DNA of 63,166 nt from a virus (IMGVR_UViG_3300037191_001756:1-63166); one strand, 5' to 3'; positions 1 to 7,352 are shown, numbered from the stretch's first letter. Made by a program: numbers and translations. The notes: generated from the letters alone by a model not told the origin.

Positions 1-1
1 G

Positions 2-1027
2 TTTATAATACAACTACCTAGAATTGTACTTGCCGAGCTAAATACACACCGAATGTTTAGCAGAAACTCCGCAAGTAGTAGAGCTATTCCATTTAATAAA
101 ATGGTTAAGATGGTGATGGATAATCCTTTTATCCCCATTGCTTGGCAAAAAGACCATAAAGGTATGCAAGGAAATGAATATTTAACTGACATACATGATA
201 TAAATGGACAAATAGATAGTTGGCTAAAAGCTAGAAATGAAGTGATTTATTATGCCAAAGAGTTAAATGTAAGTGGTGGAGTAACAAAACAACTATGTAA
301 TAGGCTATTAGAACCTTTTATGTGGCATAAGGTAATTGTTACAAGTAGTGAAGAAGGTTTGATGAATTTCTTTAATTTGAGATGTCCTCAGTATGTAATG
401 GAAGAGGTACAACCAAATCTATCTAAAACTTATTATAAAAGTTGGAAGGACTTATGTAAAGACCAACCTCAAATGGTTAATTGTAGTATAGAACAAAGGT
501 TACTAGGAAACAAATCTCAGGCAGATGTCCACATTCAGCAAATTGCTGAAATGATGTGGGATTCAATGAATGAGTCTAAACCTAAGCAATTAAAATCAGG
601 TGATTGGCATGTTCCTTTTGGAGATAATATAAACTTATTGAAACTGTTTATTAGTCCTGCAATAGAAGGTGCTAGAAATTTATGTAATTTTACAATAGAT
701 GGTATATTACCTGCACGAGTAAAGATTGCCACAGCTAGGTGTGCTAGAATATCTTACAACAACTTCGAGGGTAAGGATGATTACGAAGCAGACTTAGATT
801 TGTATAACTCTTTGGTGGTAAGACCTTATACTAATAAGAAAGGTATTGAGTTTACAAAAGATGACCCTGTTCATGCAAGTCCTGCTGAACATTGTGCAAG
901 AGCTATGACGAACTTTGAATATAAATCAAGGTATTTAAAAAAAGAGAATGATGATACTGAAGAAGGTTGGTGTAGAAACTTTAAAGGATTCATTCAATTA
1001 AGACAAATTCAAGAAAACAATATTTAA
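2..1027 (+). CDS. thyX: FAD-dependent thymidylate synthase (ThyX), 5' end outside the window
   Basis: ThyX converts dUMP to dTMP with methylene-tetrahydrofolate and FAD. The reading frame is open to the window edge, so the ATG at 53 is internal: residues just before it continue the motif THRMFSRNSASSRA, the ThyX signature (RHRxxSxNxxSxR). Further on are VNRLLEP-like CNRLLEPFMWHKVIV, then ARCARISY and HASPAEHCA near the C-terminus. In classical ThyX the ARxSY and HxSPxEH blocks precede the RHR motif. The order here is that of a longer phage-type ThyX family, so it is not a rearrangement private to this genome. It heads the nucleotide-metabolism part of the + strand cluster, with the dNMP kinase at 2695. 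The family is confident; the N-terminus is not visible. Confidence 0.88.
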   Translation, partial: FIIQLPRIVLAELNTHRMFSRNSASSRAIPFNKMVKMVMDNPFIPIAWQKDHKGMQGNEYLTDIHDINGQIDSWLKARNEVIYYAKELNVSGGVTKQLCNRLLEPFMWHKVIVTSSEEGLMNFFNLRCPQYVMEEVQPNLSKTYYKSWKDLCKDQPQMVNCSIEQRLLGNKSQADVHIQQIAEMMWDSMNESKPKQLKSGDWHVPFGDNINLLKLFISPAIEGARNLCNFTIDGILPARVKIATARCARISYNNFEGKDDYEADLDLYNSLVVRPYTNKKGIEFTKDDPVHASPAEHCARAMTNFEYKSRYLKKENDDTEEGWCRNFKGFIQLRQIQENNI

Positions 1028-1049
1028 CATTTAAAATTATAAAATTATG
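1025..1049 (+). repeat. 25-bp leader repeat, copy 1
   Basis: The sequence runs from the TAA stop of the thyX gene through TTTAAAATTATAAAATT to the ATG of the next gene. It is identical over at least 25 bases to 1586-1610 and nearly identical to 1308-1328. It is A/T only apart from one C and the G of the ATG, and has no Shine-Dalgarno element, so it may act as a translation-initiation leader. Confidence 0.85.
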
Positions 1050-1310
1050 AATACTAATAGCATTTTAATGTATGAAAGTAGAAAAGCTTCTTCAAATATC
1101 TGGGTATTATTTTTATTCCTAGGGTGGTCTCATGGCTCTCTTGGTAAAATGGGTTTACAATTTCTTTTTTACATAACATTAGGAGGTTTCGGAGTCTGGA
1201 CTATTATAAGATTATTCACTCTTAATAGTGCAATAAAAAAGTATAATCGTAAGATTGCTAATCAAGTAGGTTTAAGTCAAGAAGATATGATTGCATTAGA
1301 TTTAATTTAA
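1047..1310 (+). CDS. TM2-domain small membrane protein, superinfection-immunity-like
   Basis: This 87-aa protein has a TM2-type core: WVLFLFLGWSHGSLGK (about residues 19-34) is a first membrane helix and turn, and a second hydrophobic segment LQFLFYITLGGFGVWTIIRLF follows. The basic tail then lies probably on the cytoplasmic side. TM2/Imm-family proteins in T-even phages sit in the inner membrane and block DNA entry by superinfecting phages. The family resemblance is seen; the immunity role is inferred from relatives. Its ATG lies at the end of a 25-bp leader repeat immediately after thyX, so it is probably co-transcribed. It could instead be a general TM2 protein of unknown role. Confidence 0.75.
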   Translation: MNTNSILMYESRKASSNIWVLFLFLGWSHGSLGKMGLQFLFYITLGGFGVWTIIRLFTLNSAIKKYNRKIANQVGLSQEDMIALDLI

Positions 1311-1328
1311 CATTTAAAATTGTAAAAT
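1308..1328 (+). repeat. Leader repeat, copy 2 (one mismatch)
   Basis: TAACATTTAAAATTGTAAAAT differs at one base from the first 21 bases of the copies at 1025 and 1586. It overlaps the TAA stop of the TM2 gene and precedes the next ATG (1336) by a few bases. Confidence 0.75.
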
Positions 1329-1335
1329 AAAGACA

Positions 1336-1611
1336 ATGAGTTCAGAATCCCTGCATAATTTTTTTATAAAAGAAATCTATGAAAATATCTACGAAAACAA
1401 CAAAGGAGTATTGAAGATAAAAACTTGCTTCGTTAAAAAAGCCGCCAAAAAACTTGGCGGTAATTATGATTTATTGAGTGATTTGCAGAAGTTCTGTTTT
1501 AAAAATGATATTGTAACAGAACGTGTTGATTTACAAAAGGGGTTTGATGTTTACTACCTTAATGGTACACAATCACAGGCTAAAATAACATTTAAAATTA
1601 TAAAATTATGA
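1336..1611 (+). CDS. Hypothetical protein, 91 aa
   Basis: No family was recognised. The protein is basic, with a lysine-rich stretch (VKKAAKKLGG) and a compact alpha/beta look that could fit a small winged-helix fold, but no diagnostic motif is present. The last nine codons (KITFKIIKL) are encoded by copy 3 of the leader repeat, read in a frame where the repeat's TAA is not used. The stop TGA overlaps the ATG of the next gene as ATGA. This suggests the original stop was lost and the leader of the next gene was absorbed into coding sequence. Confidence 0.85.
   Translation: MSSESLHNFFIKEIYENIYENNKGVLKIKTCFVKKAAKKLGGNYDLLSDLQKFCFKNDIVTERVDLQKGFDVYYLNGTQSQAKITFKIIKL
1586..1610 (+). repeat. 25-bp leader repeat, copy 3, inside coding sequence
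   Basis: Identical over 25 bases to 1025-1049, again ending at a start codon. This copy lies within the 3' end of the preceding reading frame, where its TAA is out of frame. Confidence 0.85.
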
Positions 1612-1781
1612 GTAAAAAAACTAAATATCACTGTGATGATTGCTATTGCAGAGACTGTAGAAATGAAGAAACAGCAAGCCGCTCAAAAAGATTTGAGGAA
1701 GAAGAAAATTCAAAAGATTATCAAAAACTTGTTAGAGACAATGAAAGAATTCAAGATGAACTTTTTGGGTTTTTATACTAG
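1608..1781 (+). CDS. Small cysteine-cluster protein, 57 aa
   Basis: The short frame starts at the ATG that ends leader repeat copy 3 and stops at TAG 1779-1781. The N-terminus reads MSKKTKYHCDDCYCRDCRNE, a compact cluster of one His and four Cys (H-C-x2-C-x-C-x2-C) that could hold one metal ion. The rest is acidic and basic helix (FEEEENSKDYQKLVRDNERIQ) ending in GFLY. No named family was recognised. A small zinc-binding regulator of host or phage functions is a reasonable guess for an early phage gene, but that is inference. Start choice is supported by the ATGA overlap with the upstream stop. Confidence 0.75.
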   Translation: MSKKTKYHCDDCYCRDCRNEETASRSKRFEEEENSKDYQKLVRDNERIQDELFGFLY

Positions 1782-1906
1782 ACATTGTAATTGACAAACT
1801 TGACTCTTAGAGGAACAAAGTAATAGGCAATTACTTTACTTTTTAAATTAAGTAGTAATGAGCTGCTTATAATTGGCTTAATAACAATAATTAAAATTAG
1901 TATAAA

Positions 1907-2116
1907 ATGGCAAACGGATTAGACTTTGCAATTAGAACAGCTTACAAAGATGCTCTTAAGAGCATTGAAGATAAAGACATAGACAATGCTGAAGAACTTT
2001 TTAAAGCTTATGCAGATTTAGTTGATTCTGAAAATAAACTCAATGCACAAGAGTTGGGTATTACTGTGATAGTAAAAGATTTTTGGGAAAATAAATTTTT
2101 AAATAGAAATCAATAA
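1907..2116 (+). CDS. Hypothetical small acidic helical protein, 69 aa
   Basis: The protein is predominantly helical (MANGLDFAIRTAYKDALKSI, then acidic EDKDIDNAEELFKAYADLVD). No family was recognised. It follows a 125-base non-coding stretch (1782-1906), AT-rich and with a weak 6-bp inverted repeat (AAGTAA/TTACTT near 1819-1837), so a new promoter may lie there, but no clear box is seen. The sequence just before the ATG (AATTAAAATTAGTATAAA) is loosely similar to the leader repeats upstream. It is followed after two bases by the next gene. Confidence 0.8.
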   Translation: MANGLDFAIRTAYKDALKSIEDKDIDNAEELFKAYADLVDSENKLNAQELGITVIVKDFWENKFLNRNQ

Positions 2117-2118
2117 TT

Positions 2119-2292
2119 ATGACAAATCAAAAGGAATTACAAGAGAAAATTGAGCGTAATGATAGAGAAATCAAAGCTTTGCACGAAAAACGTGATAAGT
2201 TAGAAGAGAAAATAATTGACGCTTATTCGTCAATTAAAGTTTACATTCAAAGATTAGAAAATTTAGAAAAATCTAATGATGAAAAAATTTAA
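2119..2292 (+). CDS. Small coiled-coil protein, 57 aa
   Basis: The frame starts at ATG 2119, two bases after the preceding stop, and ends at TAA 2290-2292. Almost the whole chain is charged heptad-like helix (LQEKIERNDREIKALHEKRD, then KLEEKIIDAYSSIKVYIQRL), which predicts a coiled-coil dimer. No enzymatic motif is present. The 3' end overlaps the next gene's start. It is short, but position and codon spacing in a tight gene series support it as real. The function is unknown; small coiled-coil early proteins often bind host proteins, though nothing here shows that. Confidence 0.7.
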   Translation: MTNQKELQEKIERNDREIKALHEKRDKLEEKIIDAYSSIKVYIQRLENLEKSNDEKI

Positions 2293-2425
2293 AATAATCT
2301 ATAAAGAAGGAAAGAGTGAAGCTAATAACTTTACTTTTATTAAAGCTTTATCAAAAGGCTTAGCTAGAGAAATATTTGAGAAAAATTTCTCAGATGATTG
2401 CTTAATTTTAAACATAGAAGGATGA
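2279..2425 (+). CDS. Hypothetical small protein, 48 aa
   Basis: The frame begins inside the end of the coiled-coil gene (ATG 2279; an in-frame ATG at 2276 would add one residue) and ends at TGA 2423-2425. That stop forms an ATGA overlap with the next gene. The product (MKKFKIIYKEGKSEANNFTF...) is a basic alpha/beta-like peptide ending in DDCLILNIEG. No family was recognised. The paired overlaps at both ends support translational coupling and the assigned limits. Confidence 0.65.
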   Translation: MKKFKIIYKEGKSEANNFTFIKALSKGLAREIFEKNFSDDCLILNIEG

Positions 2426-2691
2426 AAAAGGTAACTTACCATAAATCACACACTTTTACAGATTCAGAAGGTATTAAAAATACTTTTCAAACTGAGTTAT
2501 ATTCTGTAGGGATATATTGTATCATTAATAATGACCCTAAGCAACAATTAAGTTTAGAACCAAAAAATTTGTTTGATATAGAAAAGAAATTAATTGAATT
2601 AGAAAACGAAGAAAAAATATCAGATTTAGTATTCGGAGAAGAAATAACAGTTTCTGATGAAACTGGATTATGGAAAGAAGTAAAATTATAA
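2422..2691 (+). CDS. Hypothetical protein, 89 aa
   Basis: The start is placed at ATG 2422, which overlaps the previous stop as ATGA. An in-frame ATG at 2398 would add eight residues (MLNFKHRR) but overlaps the upstream gene more. The product has beta-rich character (YHKSHTFTDSEG, TELYSVGIYCIIN) followed by an acidic helix, FDIEKKLIELENEEKISDLV. No domain was recognised. It ends three bases before the dNMP kinase, so it is probably in the same transcript. Confidence 0.75.
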   Translation: MKKVTYHKSHTFTDSEGIKNTFQTELYSVGIYCIINNDPKQQLSLEPKNLFDIEKKLIELENEEKISDLVFGEEITVSDETGLWKEVKL

Positions 2692-2694
2692 ACT

Positions 2695-3615
2695 ATGATA
2701 ATTTCAATAAGTGGTTTAAAAAACTCAGGAAAAGATTTAGTAGGGAGAATTATTCAATGGATAAATTCTCCTGCTGACCAAGAAGAAGGTTGGGAATTTA
2801 ATATCAAAGACGATTATAATGTAGGAGATTGGAAAATTAAGAAGTTTGCCGATAAACTGAAAGACATAGTTTGTATTCTCTTAGATTGTTCAAGAGAAGA
2901 CTTAGAGAATGAAGAGTTCAAGAATAAGGAATTAGGAGAAGAATGGTGGTATTACAGTGTTATACCAAGTCCTGAAATTAAAATTCCAACTTTACTACTT
3001 TTTGATAGCAGTAAAAGTTGGCTTGAAATTTATAAAAAAGTATTTCACACTTATCATTCTTATGAACTTATTAAACTAACTCCAAGACTTCTACTCCAAC
3101 TAATAGGAACAGAGTGTGGAAGAGAAATTATACATCCTAATATTTGGGTTAATAGTTTAATGAAAAATTATATAGCTGAAGACCATAGGTGGGATGATTG
3201 GACTAAATCAAGACCTGGGAAATCTTATCCTAATTGGGTAATCACAGACCTTAGATTTATCAATGAATATAAAGCTGTTCAAAAACAAAAACATTTGCAT
3301 ATTCATTTGGAAAGGTTTAAGGTGGGTGATTTAGTTGATTTCAAAGGTGCTTATTTTGATATTATTAAAATTGACGAGGAACACTGCGATTTAGAGCCTC
3401 TTGAAGATGGTTACAAGTTTTATTATAAAATACCTTACTCAGAATTATCTATTGTAAAAGATGATTTACATAAGTCAGAAAATACAGAACTATTAAGAGA
3501 ATCTTTTGATGAAAATGTTGTATATTTATACAATGTTGGTAGTATTGAAGAATTAATAAATAAAGTTAAAACAATTTATATTTATAATAAAATAATTAAA
3601 GATGACAATAAATAA
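2695..3615 (+). CDS. Deoxynucleoside monophosphate kinase (T4 gp1-like) with an inserted segment
   Basis: The enzyme phosphorylates dNMPs to dNDPs for phage DNA synthesis. The P-loop is ISGLKNSGKD (residues 4-13). The family block RLLLQLIGTECGREIIHPNIW lies in the middle, followed by a WVITDLRFINEY strand-helix and an LERF segment (205-208). The C-terminal block HKSENTELL (from 259) and DENVVYLYNVGSIEELINKV match the lid and end of T4-type dNMP kinases. Between LERF and HKSENTE lie about 48 extra residues (KVGDLVDFKGAYFDI...YKIPYSELSI) resembling a small SH3/Tudor-like barrel. At 306 aa it is longer than the roughly 240-aa relatives. It pairs functionally with thyX at the cluster start. Family assignment is confident; the nature of the insert is inference. 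Confidence 0.85.
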   Translation: MIISISGLKNSGKDLVGRIIQWINSPADQEEGWEFNIKDDYNVGDWKIKKFADKLKDIVCILLDCSREDLENEEFKNKELGEEWWYYSVIPSPEIKIPTLLLFDSSKSWLEIYKKVFHTYHSYELIKLTPRLLLQLIGTECGREIIHPNIWVNSLMKNYIAEDHRWDDWTKSRPGKSYPNWVITDLRFINEYKAVQKQKHLHIHLERFKVGDLVDFKGAYFDIIKIDEEHCDLEPLEDGYKFYYKIPYSELSIVKDDLHKSENTELLRESFDENVVYLYNVGSIEELINKVKTIYIYNKIIKDDNK

Positions 3616-3892
3616 CTTAAATGTAGGTGTAAACTTAGATAAAGAAAAGTTAGCTATAGATTTAGCTAATTTCTACATGGCAGAGAAATATTCTCTCATA
3701 GAAAATAAAACAGATATTAATAGTTTTCTATTTAAAGATGGAAAGTTTGATTCTAATAATTACCAAGATACATTACAACCAGAATTTACAAGAATGAAAA
3801 ATTTGTACTTATCTATGATTAATAGTAATATCAAAAGTTCTGTAAAAGAGCAAGTTAATATTTCTAATTTCACTGGAACTTTAAATTTATAA
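3602..3892 (+). CDS. Hypothetical protein, 96 aa
   Basis: The gene overlaps the dNMP kinase end by 14 bases in another frame. The product has a helical middle (KEKLAIDLANFYMAEKYSLI) and a C-terminus SVKEQVNISNFTGTLNL. No signal peptide, membrane segment or known motif is visible. Overlapping start and short spacing to the following gene (one base) place it in the same operon. The function is unknown. Confidence 0.8.
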   Translation: MTINNLNVGVNLDKEKLAIDLANFYMAEKYSLIENKTDINSFLFKDGKFDSNNYQDTLQPEFTRMKNLYLSMINSNIKSSVKEQVNISNFTGTLNL

Positions 3893-3893
3893 A

Positions 3894-4451
3894 ATGAATT
3901 ACCAACTAATAGCAGAAATGATACAATCTAATACTATTTATTGGATTGTAGAAACAGAAGAAGATGACTTATACCTTGTTGGAACTTTAGACTTAAAAAT
4001 GATAAATGGAGTACATTATGAAAACCCATTGTTATTTTCTGATGTACATAGTCAAAGATATAAGGACATCAATAGTAACTTATCTTTAACAAAAGATTAC
4101 TTTCCTTTTCAACAATTAAGTATAGGGTCGTTTAAGAAAGGATTTCCACTACCTTACCCTACTTTTTTAAGTGCTACCACAGCTAGTAAATTACTTTTTA
4201 GTTTTTTAGCAGAAGTAAAGGGACCCAATCTTAAATTTTACAGTATTAATCTTTTGTGGTTAAAATATTTAAATGATAATTTACCTGAACACATAGGAAG
4301 TATTGATAATAAAGCAGTCTTTGAAAGTCTTGATAAAAAGGATTTCTATCTTAAGCAGTTAGAAGGAGATTACGTTTTGTATCATAAAGACCACAAAGAT
4401 TTATTATTTTATGAAATTTATGGTGTTATGAAAAAAGTGCATAATAAATAA
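3894..4451 (+). CDS. Hypothetical protein, 185 aa
   Basis: No family was recognised. The protein begins MNYQLIAEMIQSNTIYWIVE, followed by an acidic turn and mixed alpha/beta sequence rich in Phe, Tyr and Leu. No cysteine pairs, nucleotide-binding loop or membrane segment are seen. It starts one base after the previous stop and is followed three bases later by another unknown gene, so the three hypothetical genes 3602-4901 look like one co-translated block between dNMP kinase and the helix-turn-helix candidate. Confidence 0.85.
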   Translation: MNYQLIAEMIQSNTIYWIVETEEDDLYLVGTLDLKMINGVHYENPLLFSDVHSQRYKDINSNLSLTKDYFPFQQLSIGSFKKGFPLPYPTFLSATTASKLLFSFLAEVKGPNLKFYSINLLWLKYLNDNLPEHIGSIDNKAVFESLDKKDFYLKQLEGDYVLYHKDHKDLLFYEIYGVMKKVHNK

Positions 4452-4454
4452 CAG

Positions 4455-4901
4455 ATGAAATTTAAAGGATTTATAATAACAGACTTAAGCAGGTTACAGT
4501 TTAGGTCTGAAGTCCCTGATAGTGTAGGGACATGGACATTTAAGGAGTTCAAAGCAGTAGAACATCATAGTATTTTTACAGTTCTCATAGATTGCAGTAA
4601 AGAAGACTTAGAGTTAATGTTAGAATCTCTTTGGGATAATAAAAAACTGTGGATAGAAGAGAATTTAAACTTAAACAACTTTGGAGCTAATCAAGTATCT
4701 GAAGCTATTGTACCCTATGATTATGATATGCAAAGAAAAGTAGGGAATATTTATTCTGAAGATTTACCTGATGATAAAACAGATTTCTTAAGTTATATTA
4801 AAGTAAAGAAGCAGATATTTTATCAACCTGTAGATATTGAAGGGAAACCTTTGAGTGAAGAGTTGATTTTAAAATGTATTTTTCAGCAGTATTTTATTTA
4901 A
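4455..4901 (+). CDS. Hypothetical protein, 148 aa
   Basis: No family was recognised. The protein starts MKFKGFIITDLSRLQFRSEV and has an acidic helical middle (CSKEDLELMLESLWDNKKLW) and a C-terminal DIEGKPLSEELILKCIFQQY. No signal peptide or membrane segment is present. The phrase DCSKEDLELM echoes DCSREDLENE in the dNMP kinase, but this is too short to claim homology. It lies within the tight early operon. Confidence 0.85.
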   Translation: MKFKGFIITDLSRLQFRSEVPDSVGTWTFKEFKAVEHHSIFTVLIDCSKEDLELMLESLWDNKKLWIEENLNLNNFGANQVSEAIVPYDYDMQRKVGNIYSEDLPDDKTDFLSYIKVKKQIFYQPVDIEGKPLSEELILKCIFQQYFI

Positions 4902-4908
4902 AACTAAT

Positions 4909-5250
4909 ATGGATATTAACAGCAGATTTAAAGTAGCTTTTGAGGATTTAGGAATGTCTTATGATTCATTCTTAAAAAGTATTAATGTAGAGTTAGAAAA
5001 AACTCCATTAAAAATGTCAATAAGTAAAACAAGATTAACAAGAATGTTATCAGGAAAGACTTTTATACCTACATCAGTGTTATTTTACATGTGTGAAAAA
5101 CATGGATTTAATATTGAATTTTTCACAGAGAAGTCTGATGATTTATACACTCCAATTGTGGTTCCTGAAGATTCCTGTCAAGATACAACTGATATTGACA
5201 GTATTGACGGAAAATTGTGGAATAAAATTATTAACTTTTTTAAAAACTAA
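4909..5250 (+). CDS. Possible helix-turn-helix (XRE/Cro-like) protein, 113 aa
   Basis: The N-terminal 70 residues resemble an XRE-type fold. FKVAFEDLGMSYDSFLKSI could be helices 1-2, SISKTRLTRMLSGKTFIPTS a recognition helix followed by the LSGK turn, and VLFYMCEKHGFNIEFF helices 4-5. This is the spacing of a small DNA-binding repressor or antirepressor. The C-terminus is acidic (DSCQDTTDIDSIDGKLW) and may bind a partner. No operator repeats were found nearby. It could equally be a toxin-antitoxin-like or host-factor-binding protein; the fold call is tentative. Confidence 0.55.
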   Translation: MDINSRFKVAFEDLGMSYDSFLKSINVELEKTPLKMSISKTRLTRMLSGKTFIPTSVLFYMCEKHGFNIEFFTEKSDDLYTPIVVPEDSCQDTTDIDSIDGKLWNKIINFFKN

Positions 5251-5254
5251 AAAC

Positions 5255-5635
5255 ATGAAGTACATTTGTATTATTGTTGTTATGCTTTTAAGTATGACAA
5301 TGTCAGGGCAAACTTTGCTGCCTAACCAAAAAGTAATCAAAAAAACGTTTAATTACTTTTTAATTGAAGGAAAGTCAAAGAAAGGAGAGTATAAAACTAT
5401 GTTGTATAGTTATACAGTTAGTTTTACACATAAAAGTAGTATAAAGTATGTTTATGCAGGAAACACAGAAGAAGAGGAACAATTGTACTCTGTTGTGTTA
5501 GACAATAGAAGAAACACTTCTAACTTTTTAAATGATTATAACTTGTTTACTTGGTATGTACAAGATGGAATAGTGCATTTAAGACAAGAAATATTATCAG
5601 GAGAGTATAAAGGATTGGTTTTAATATTTAAATAA
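5255..5635 (+). CDS. Predicted secreted or periplasmic protein, 126 aa
   Basis: The start at ATG 5255 gives a classical signal peptide: MKYICIIVVMLLSMTMSGQ, with a short basic start, hydrophobic core and cleavage expected near SG-Q. The frame is open upstream to 5093, but that part overlaps the previous gene and is not needed. The mature part is beta-rich with many Tyr and Ser residues (KTMLYSYTVSFTHKSSIKYV) and a C-terminal LRQEILSGEYKGLVLIFK. No family was recognised. Export suggests action in the periplasm, for example in lysis or cell-surface change, together with the membrane-anchored protein that follows. Confidence 0.8.
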   Translation: MKYICIIVVMLLSMTMSGQTLLPNQKVIKKTFNYFLIEGKSKKGEYKTMLYSYTVSFTHKSSIKYVYAGNTEEEEQLYSVVLDNRRNTSNFLNDYNLFTWYVQDGIVHLRQEILSGEYKGLVLIFK

Positions 5636-5654
5636 AATACTGCTAAAATATTAT

Positions 5655-5662
5655 TACCTTTG
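5655..5662 (+). promoter_or_regulatory. Candidate Bacteroidota -7 promoter box TACCTTTG
   Basis: TACCTTTG fits the Bacteroidota sigma-ABfr -7 consensus TAnnTTTG. It lies in the 104-base gap before the membrane-anchored protein at 5740, leaving an AT-rich leader of about 70 bases. A matching TTTG -33 box is not present at the expected distance (nearest is TTTA at 5627), so this is only a candidate. Confidence 0.35.
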
Positions 5663-5739
5663 ATTTAGTTAAAATAGTATAAATAAGATTTATGGAGAGA
5701 GGAGAGTGCAATCTTCTCTTTCCAATTAAATTAATAAAC

Positions 5740-6459
5740 ATGAATAAAATAAATAAAATTTTACTTGCTTCGATAGCTTTACTGCTTGTTACTTGGGCAA
5801 TAAGCCTTTTAGTTATGATATTCTCAACAAGAAAAGTTGAAAACATAACTTTAGAAGATAATTCTAATACAAGAAGATGGACTGAAGATAGTGCTAATGT
5901 AGTAAGAGTTAATTCAATTAACTCTTTAACTTTAAGAGAGTTAAAAAAGTTAAAAACACAAGATTCTTTAATTAAAGAACTTATTATTACTGTAAATCAG
6001 TTTAAGAAAGAGCTTAAAAAAGGAGGTAGTGTCACTAACTTTACTACTACTAATATTATTAATGATACTATTTTTACTGATATCACTGATGTTGAATATG
6101 AAGTTGTTAATGATACTGTATTTGTATACCCTACTTATGAAGGTAAGCTTGATAATTTATGGTACTCAGGGCTTATTAGAGCCTCTAGAGAGACTCTAAT
6201 TCTTGATTCTTTAAAAGTGTATGGAGATTACTCTTTAATTCAAGGTACTGAGAAATATGGCTTTCTAAAGTTAAAACAAAAGAAATTTGTTCAAATTAAA
6301 TGTAACAATCCTTACGCTGAGATTGATAAAATAAAAACTTTCATAGTTCCACCTAAACAAAGAAAGATATACTTAGGAATTGGAGTGTTTGGAGGAATTA
6401 GTAATAAACAAGAACCTACCTATGGAGTAGGTATCAACCTTAGTTATAAAATATTTTAG
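5740..6459 (+). CDS. Membrane-anchored periplasmic protein, 239 aa
   Basis: An N-terminal transmembrane helix (KILLASIALLLVTWAISLLVMIFS, about residues 6-29) is followed by a coiled-coil stretch (LRELKKLKTQDSLIKELIIT). A Thr/Asn-rich beta region comes next, and a C-terminal block RKIYLGIGVFGGISN...YGVGINLSYKIF, whose alternating pattern resembles outer-membrane beta-strands. This arrangement is common in Bacteroidota phages and could span the periplasm as a spanin-like or Rz-like protein, which is inference. ATG 5740 is chosen because it begins MNKINKILL directly before the helix; an upstream in-frame ATG at 5692 would add 16 less likely residues. The stop is TAG. Confidence 0.75.
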   Translation: MNKINKILLASIALLLVTWAISLLVMIFSTRKVENITLEDNSNTRRWTEDSANVVRVNSINSLTLRELKKLKTQDSLIKELIITVNQFKKELKKGGSVTNFTTTNIINDTIFTDITDVEYEVVNDTVFVYPTYEGKLDNLWYSGLIRASRETLILDSLKVYGDYSLIQGTEKYGFLKLKQKKFVQIKCNNPYAEIDKIKTFIVPPKQRKIYLGIGVFGGISNKQEPTYGVGINLSYKIF

Positions 6460-6460
6460 T

Positions 6461-6790
6461 ATGTGGAATAAATTAAGAAACTTAATACTTAATAAGCTTG
6501 ATGCAACAGGTAATGAAATTGTAAAGAACAAACTAATTCCAGGAAGCATAGTGCTTAATAATATAGAACTGGAAGAAGGAGCTTTTAAAGTTTCTTTTCC
6601 TAAACAAGTTTATAAAGACTACACTGAAGATTTTATAAACTCCTCTATTAAGGATATGCTTATAAATGAACTTTTGAAAAAAGAAGAATTTTCTATTCTA
6701 GAAGAAAATGAAGTAGTTGAAGAAGATTATGATTTTATTCACATATACTATAAATTTAAGTATTATTTTAGATTTATTGAAAATAAATAG
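6461..6790 (+). CDS. Hypothetical protein, 109 aa
   Basis: No family was recognised. The gene begins one base after the preceding TAG stop. The N-terminus is basic and helical (MWNKLRNLILNKLDATGNEI), the middle is beta-like, and the C-terminus is strongly acidic (EEFSILEENEVVEEDYDF) before an aromatic end. No signal peptide or membrane helix is evident. It sits between two membrane-anchored proteins, so an envelope-associated role is possible but unsupported. Confidence 0.8.
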   Translation: MWNKLRNLILNKLDATGNEIVKNKLIPGSIVLNNIELEEGAFKVSFPKQVYKDYTEDFINSSIKDMLINELLKKEEFSILEENEVVEEDYDFIHIYYKFKYYFRFIENK

Positions 6791-6792
6791 TT

Positions 6793-7050
6793 ATGGATTT
6801 ATTAAATTTAAGTGGGTTGCTAGTTATTATTATTTTACTAGTTGTATTAGTTAGTTTAAGTTTCTATCTTGGGTACAAGTTTAGAAGCTCTTTGTTGTTA
6901 AAAGACAAGAACAGAAAAATTGTAGAAATAACCTCACATATTGTACATTGCTTAAAAAGTTTAACTCCAGAAGCTAAAAGTAATGATTATTGGGCTGAAA
7001 TTCAAAATTTTTGGATTATAGAAATAAAATCAATCTTAAAAAATGAATAA
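6793..7050 (+). CDS. Small single-pass membrane protein, 85 aa
   Basis: One strong N-terminal transmembrane helix (LLVIIILLVVLVSLSFYLGY, about residues 9-28) is followed by a positively charged stretch and a soluble helical tail of about 50 residues ending NFWIIEIKSILKNE. The charge pattern predicts a cytoplasmic tail. Small proteins of this shape in phage clusters can be holins, spanin partners or immunity proteins, and nothing here decides between these. The last codons overlap the start of the next gene. Confidence 0.8.
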   Translation: MDLLNLSGLLVIIILLVVLVSLSFYLGYKFRSSLLLKDKNRKIVEITSHIVHCLKSLTPEAKSNDYWAEIQNFWIIEIKSILKNE

Positions 7051-7330
7051 TATGAAAGAAACAAAATACTTAGTTGAATTAATTCAAGTAGGTTTAAATA
7101 AAAAGATTGTACTACATACAAATTTTATTATTACTCCTAGTTTTATAAATAACATAGATGGTATAAATAACTTTTCAATTCAAGGAAAATACGAATGTAT
7201 TATAGCAAAAGGTAAATTATTTAGTTGGAGAAAATTGTTGAAAAATATATCAATTGCTGTAAGAGAAAAAGATAGTCCTATTGGAATTATTGATGTTAGT
7301 AAAATTAAAGACCACCCTCACTATAAGTAA
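7043..7330 (+). CDS. Hypothetical protein, 95 aa, last gene of the + strand cluster
   Basis: The start at ATG 7043 overlaps the preceding gene by eight bases; ATG 7052 (MKETKYLVELIQ) is an equally plausible start three codons later. The product is mixed beta/alpha and basic (KGKLFSWRKLLKNISIAVRE), with no recognised domain and no membrane segment. It is the final gene before a strong hairpin terminator, which marks the end of the + strand transcription unit. Confidence 0.8.
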   Translation: MNNMKETKYLVELIQVGLNKKIVLHTNFIITPSFINNIDGINNFSIQGKYECIIAKGKLFSWRKLLKNISIAVREKDSPIGIIDVSKIKDHPHYK

Positions 7331-7352
7331 TTAAAAACACATAAAATTTAAA

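Noticed and set aside
1782-1906. Possible promoter or attenuator in the 125-base gap
   Set aside because: TTGACA-like and short inverted repeats are present, but no pair of boxes with proper spacing or strong stem was found.
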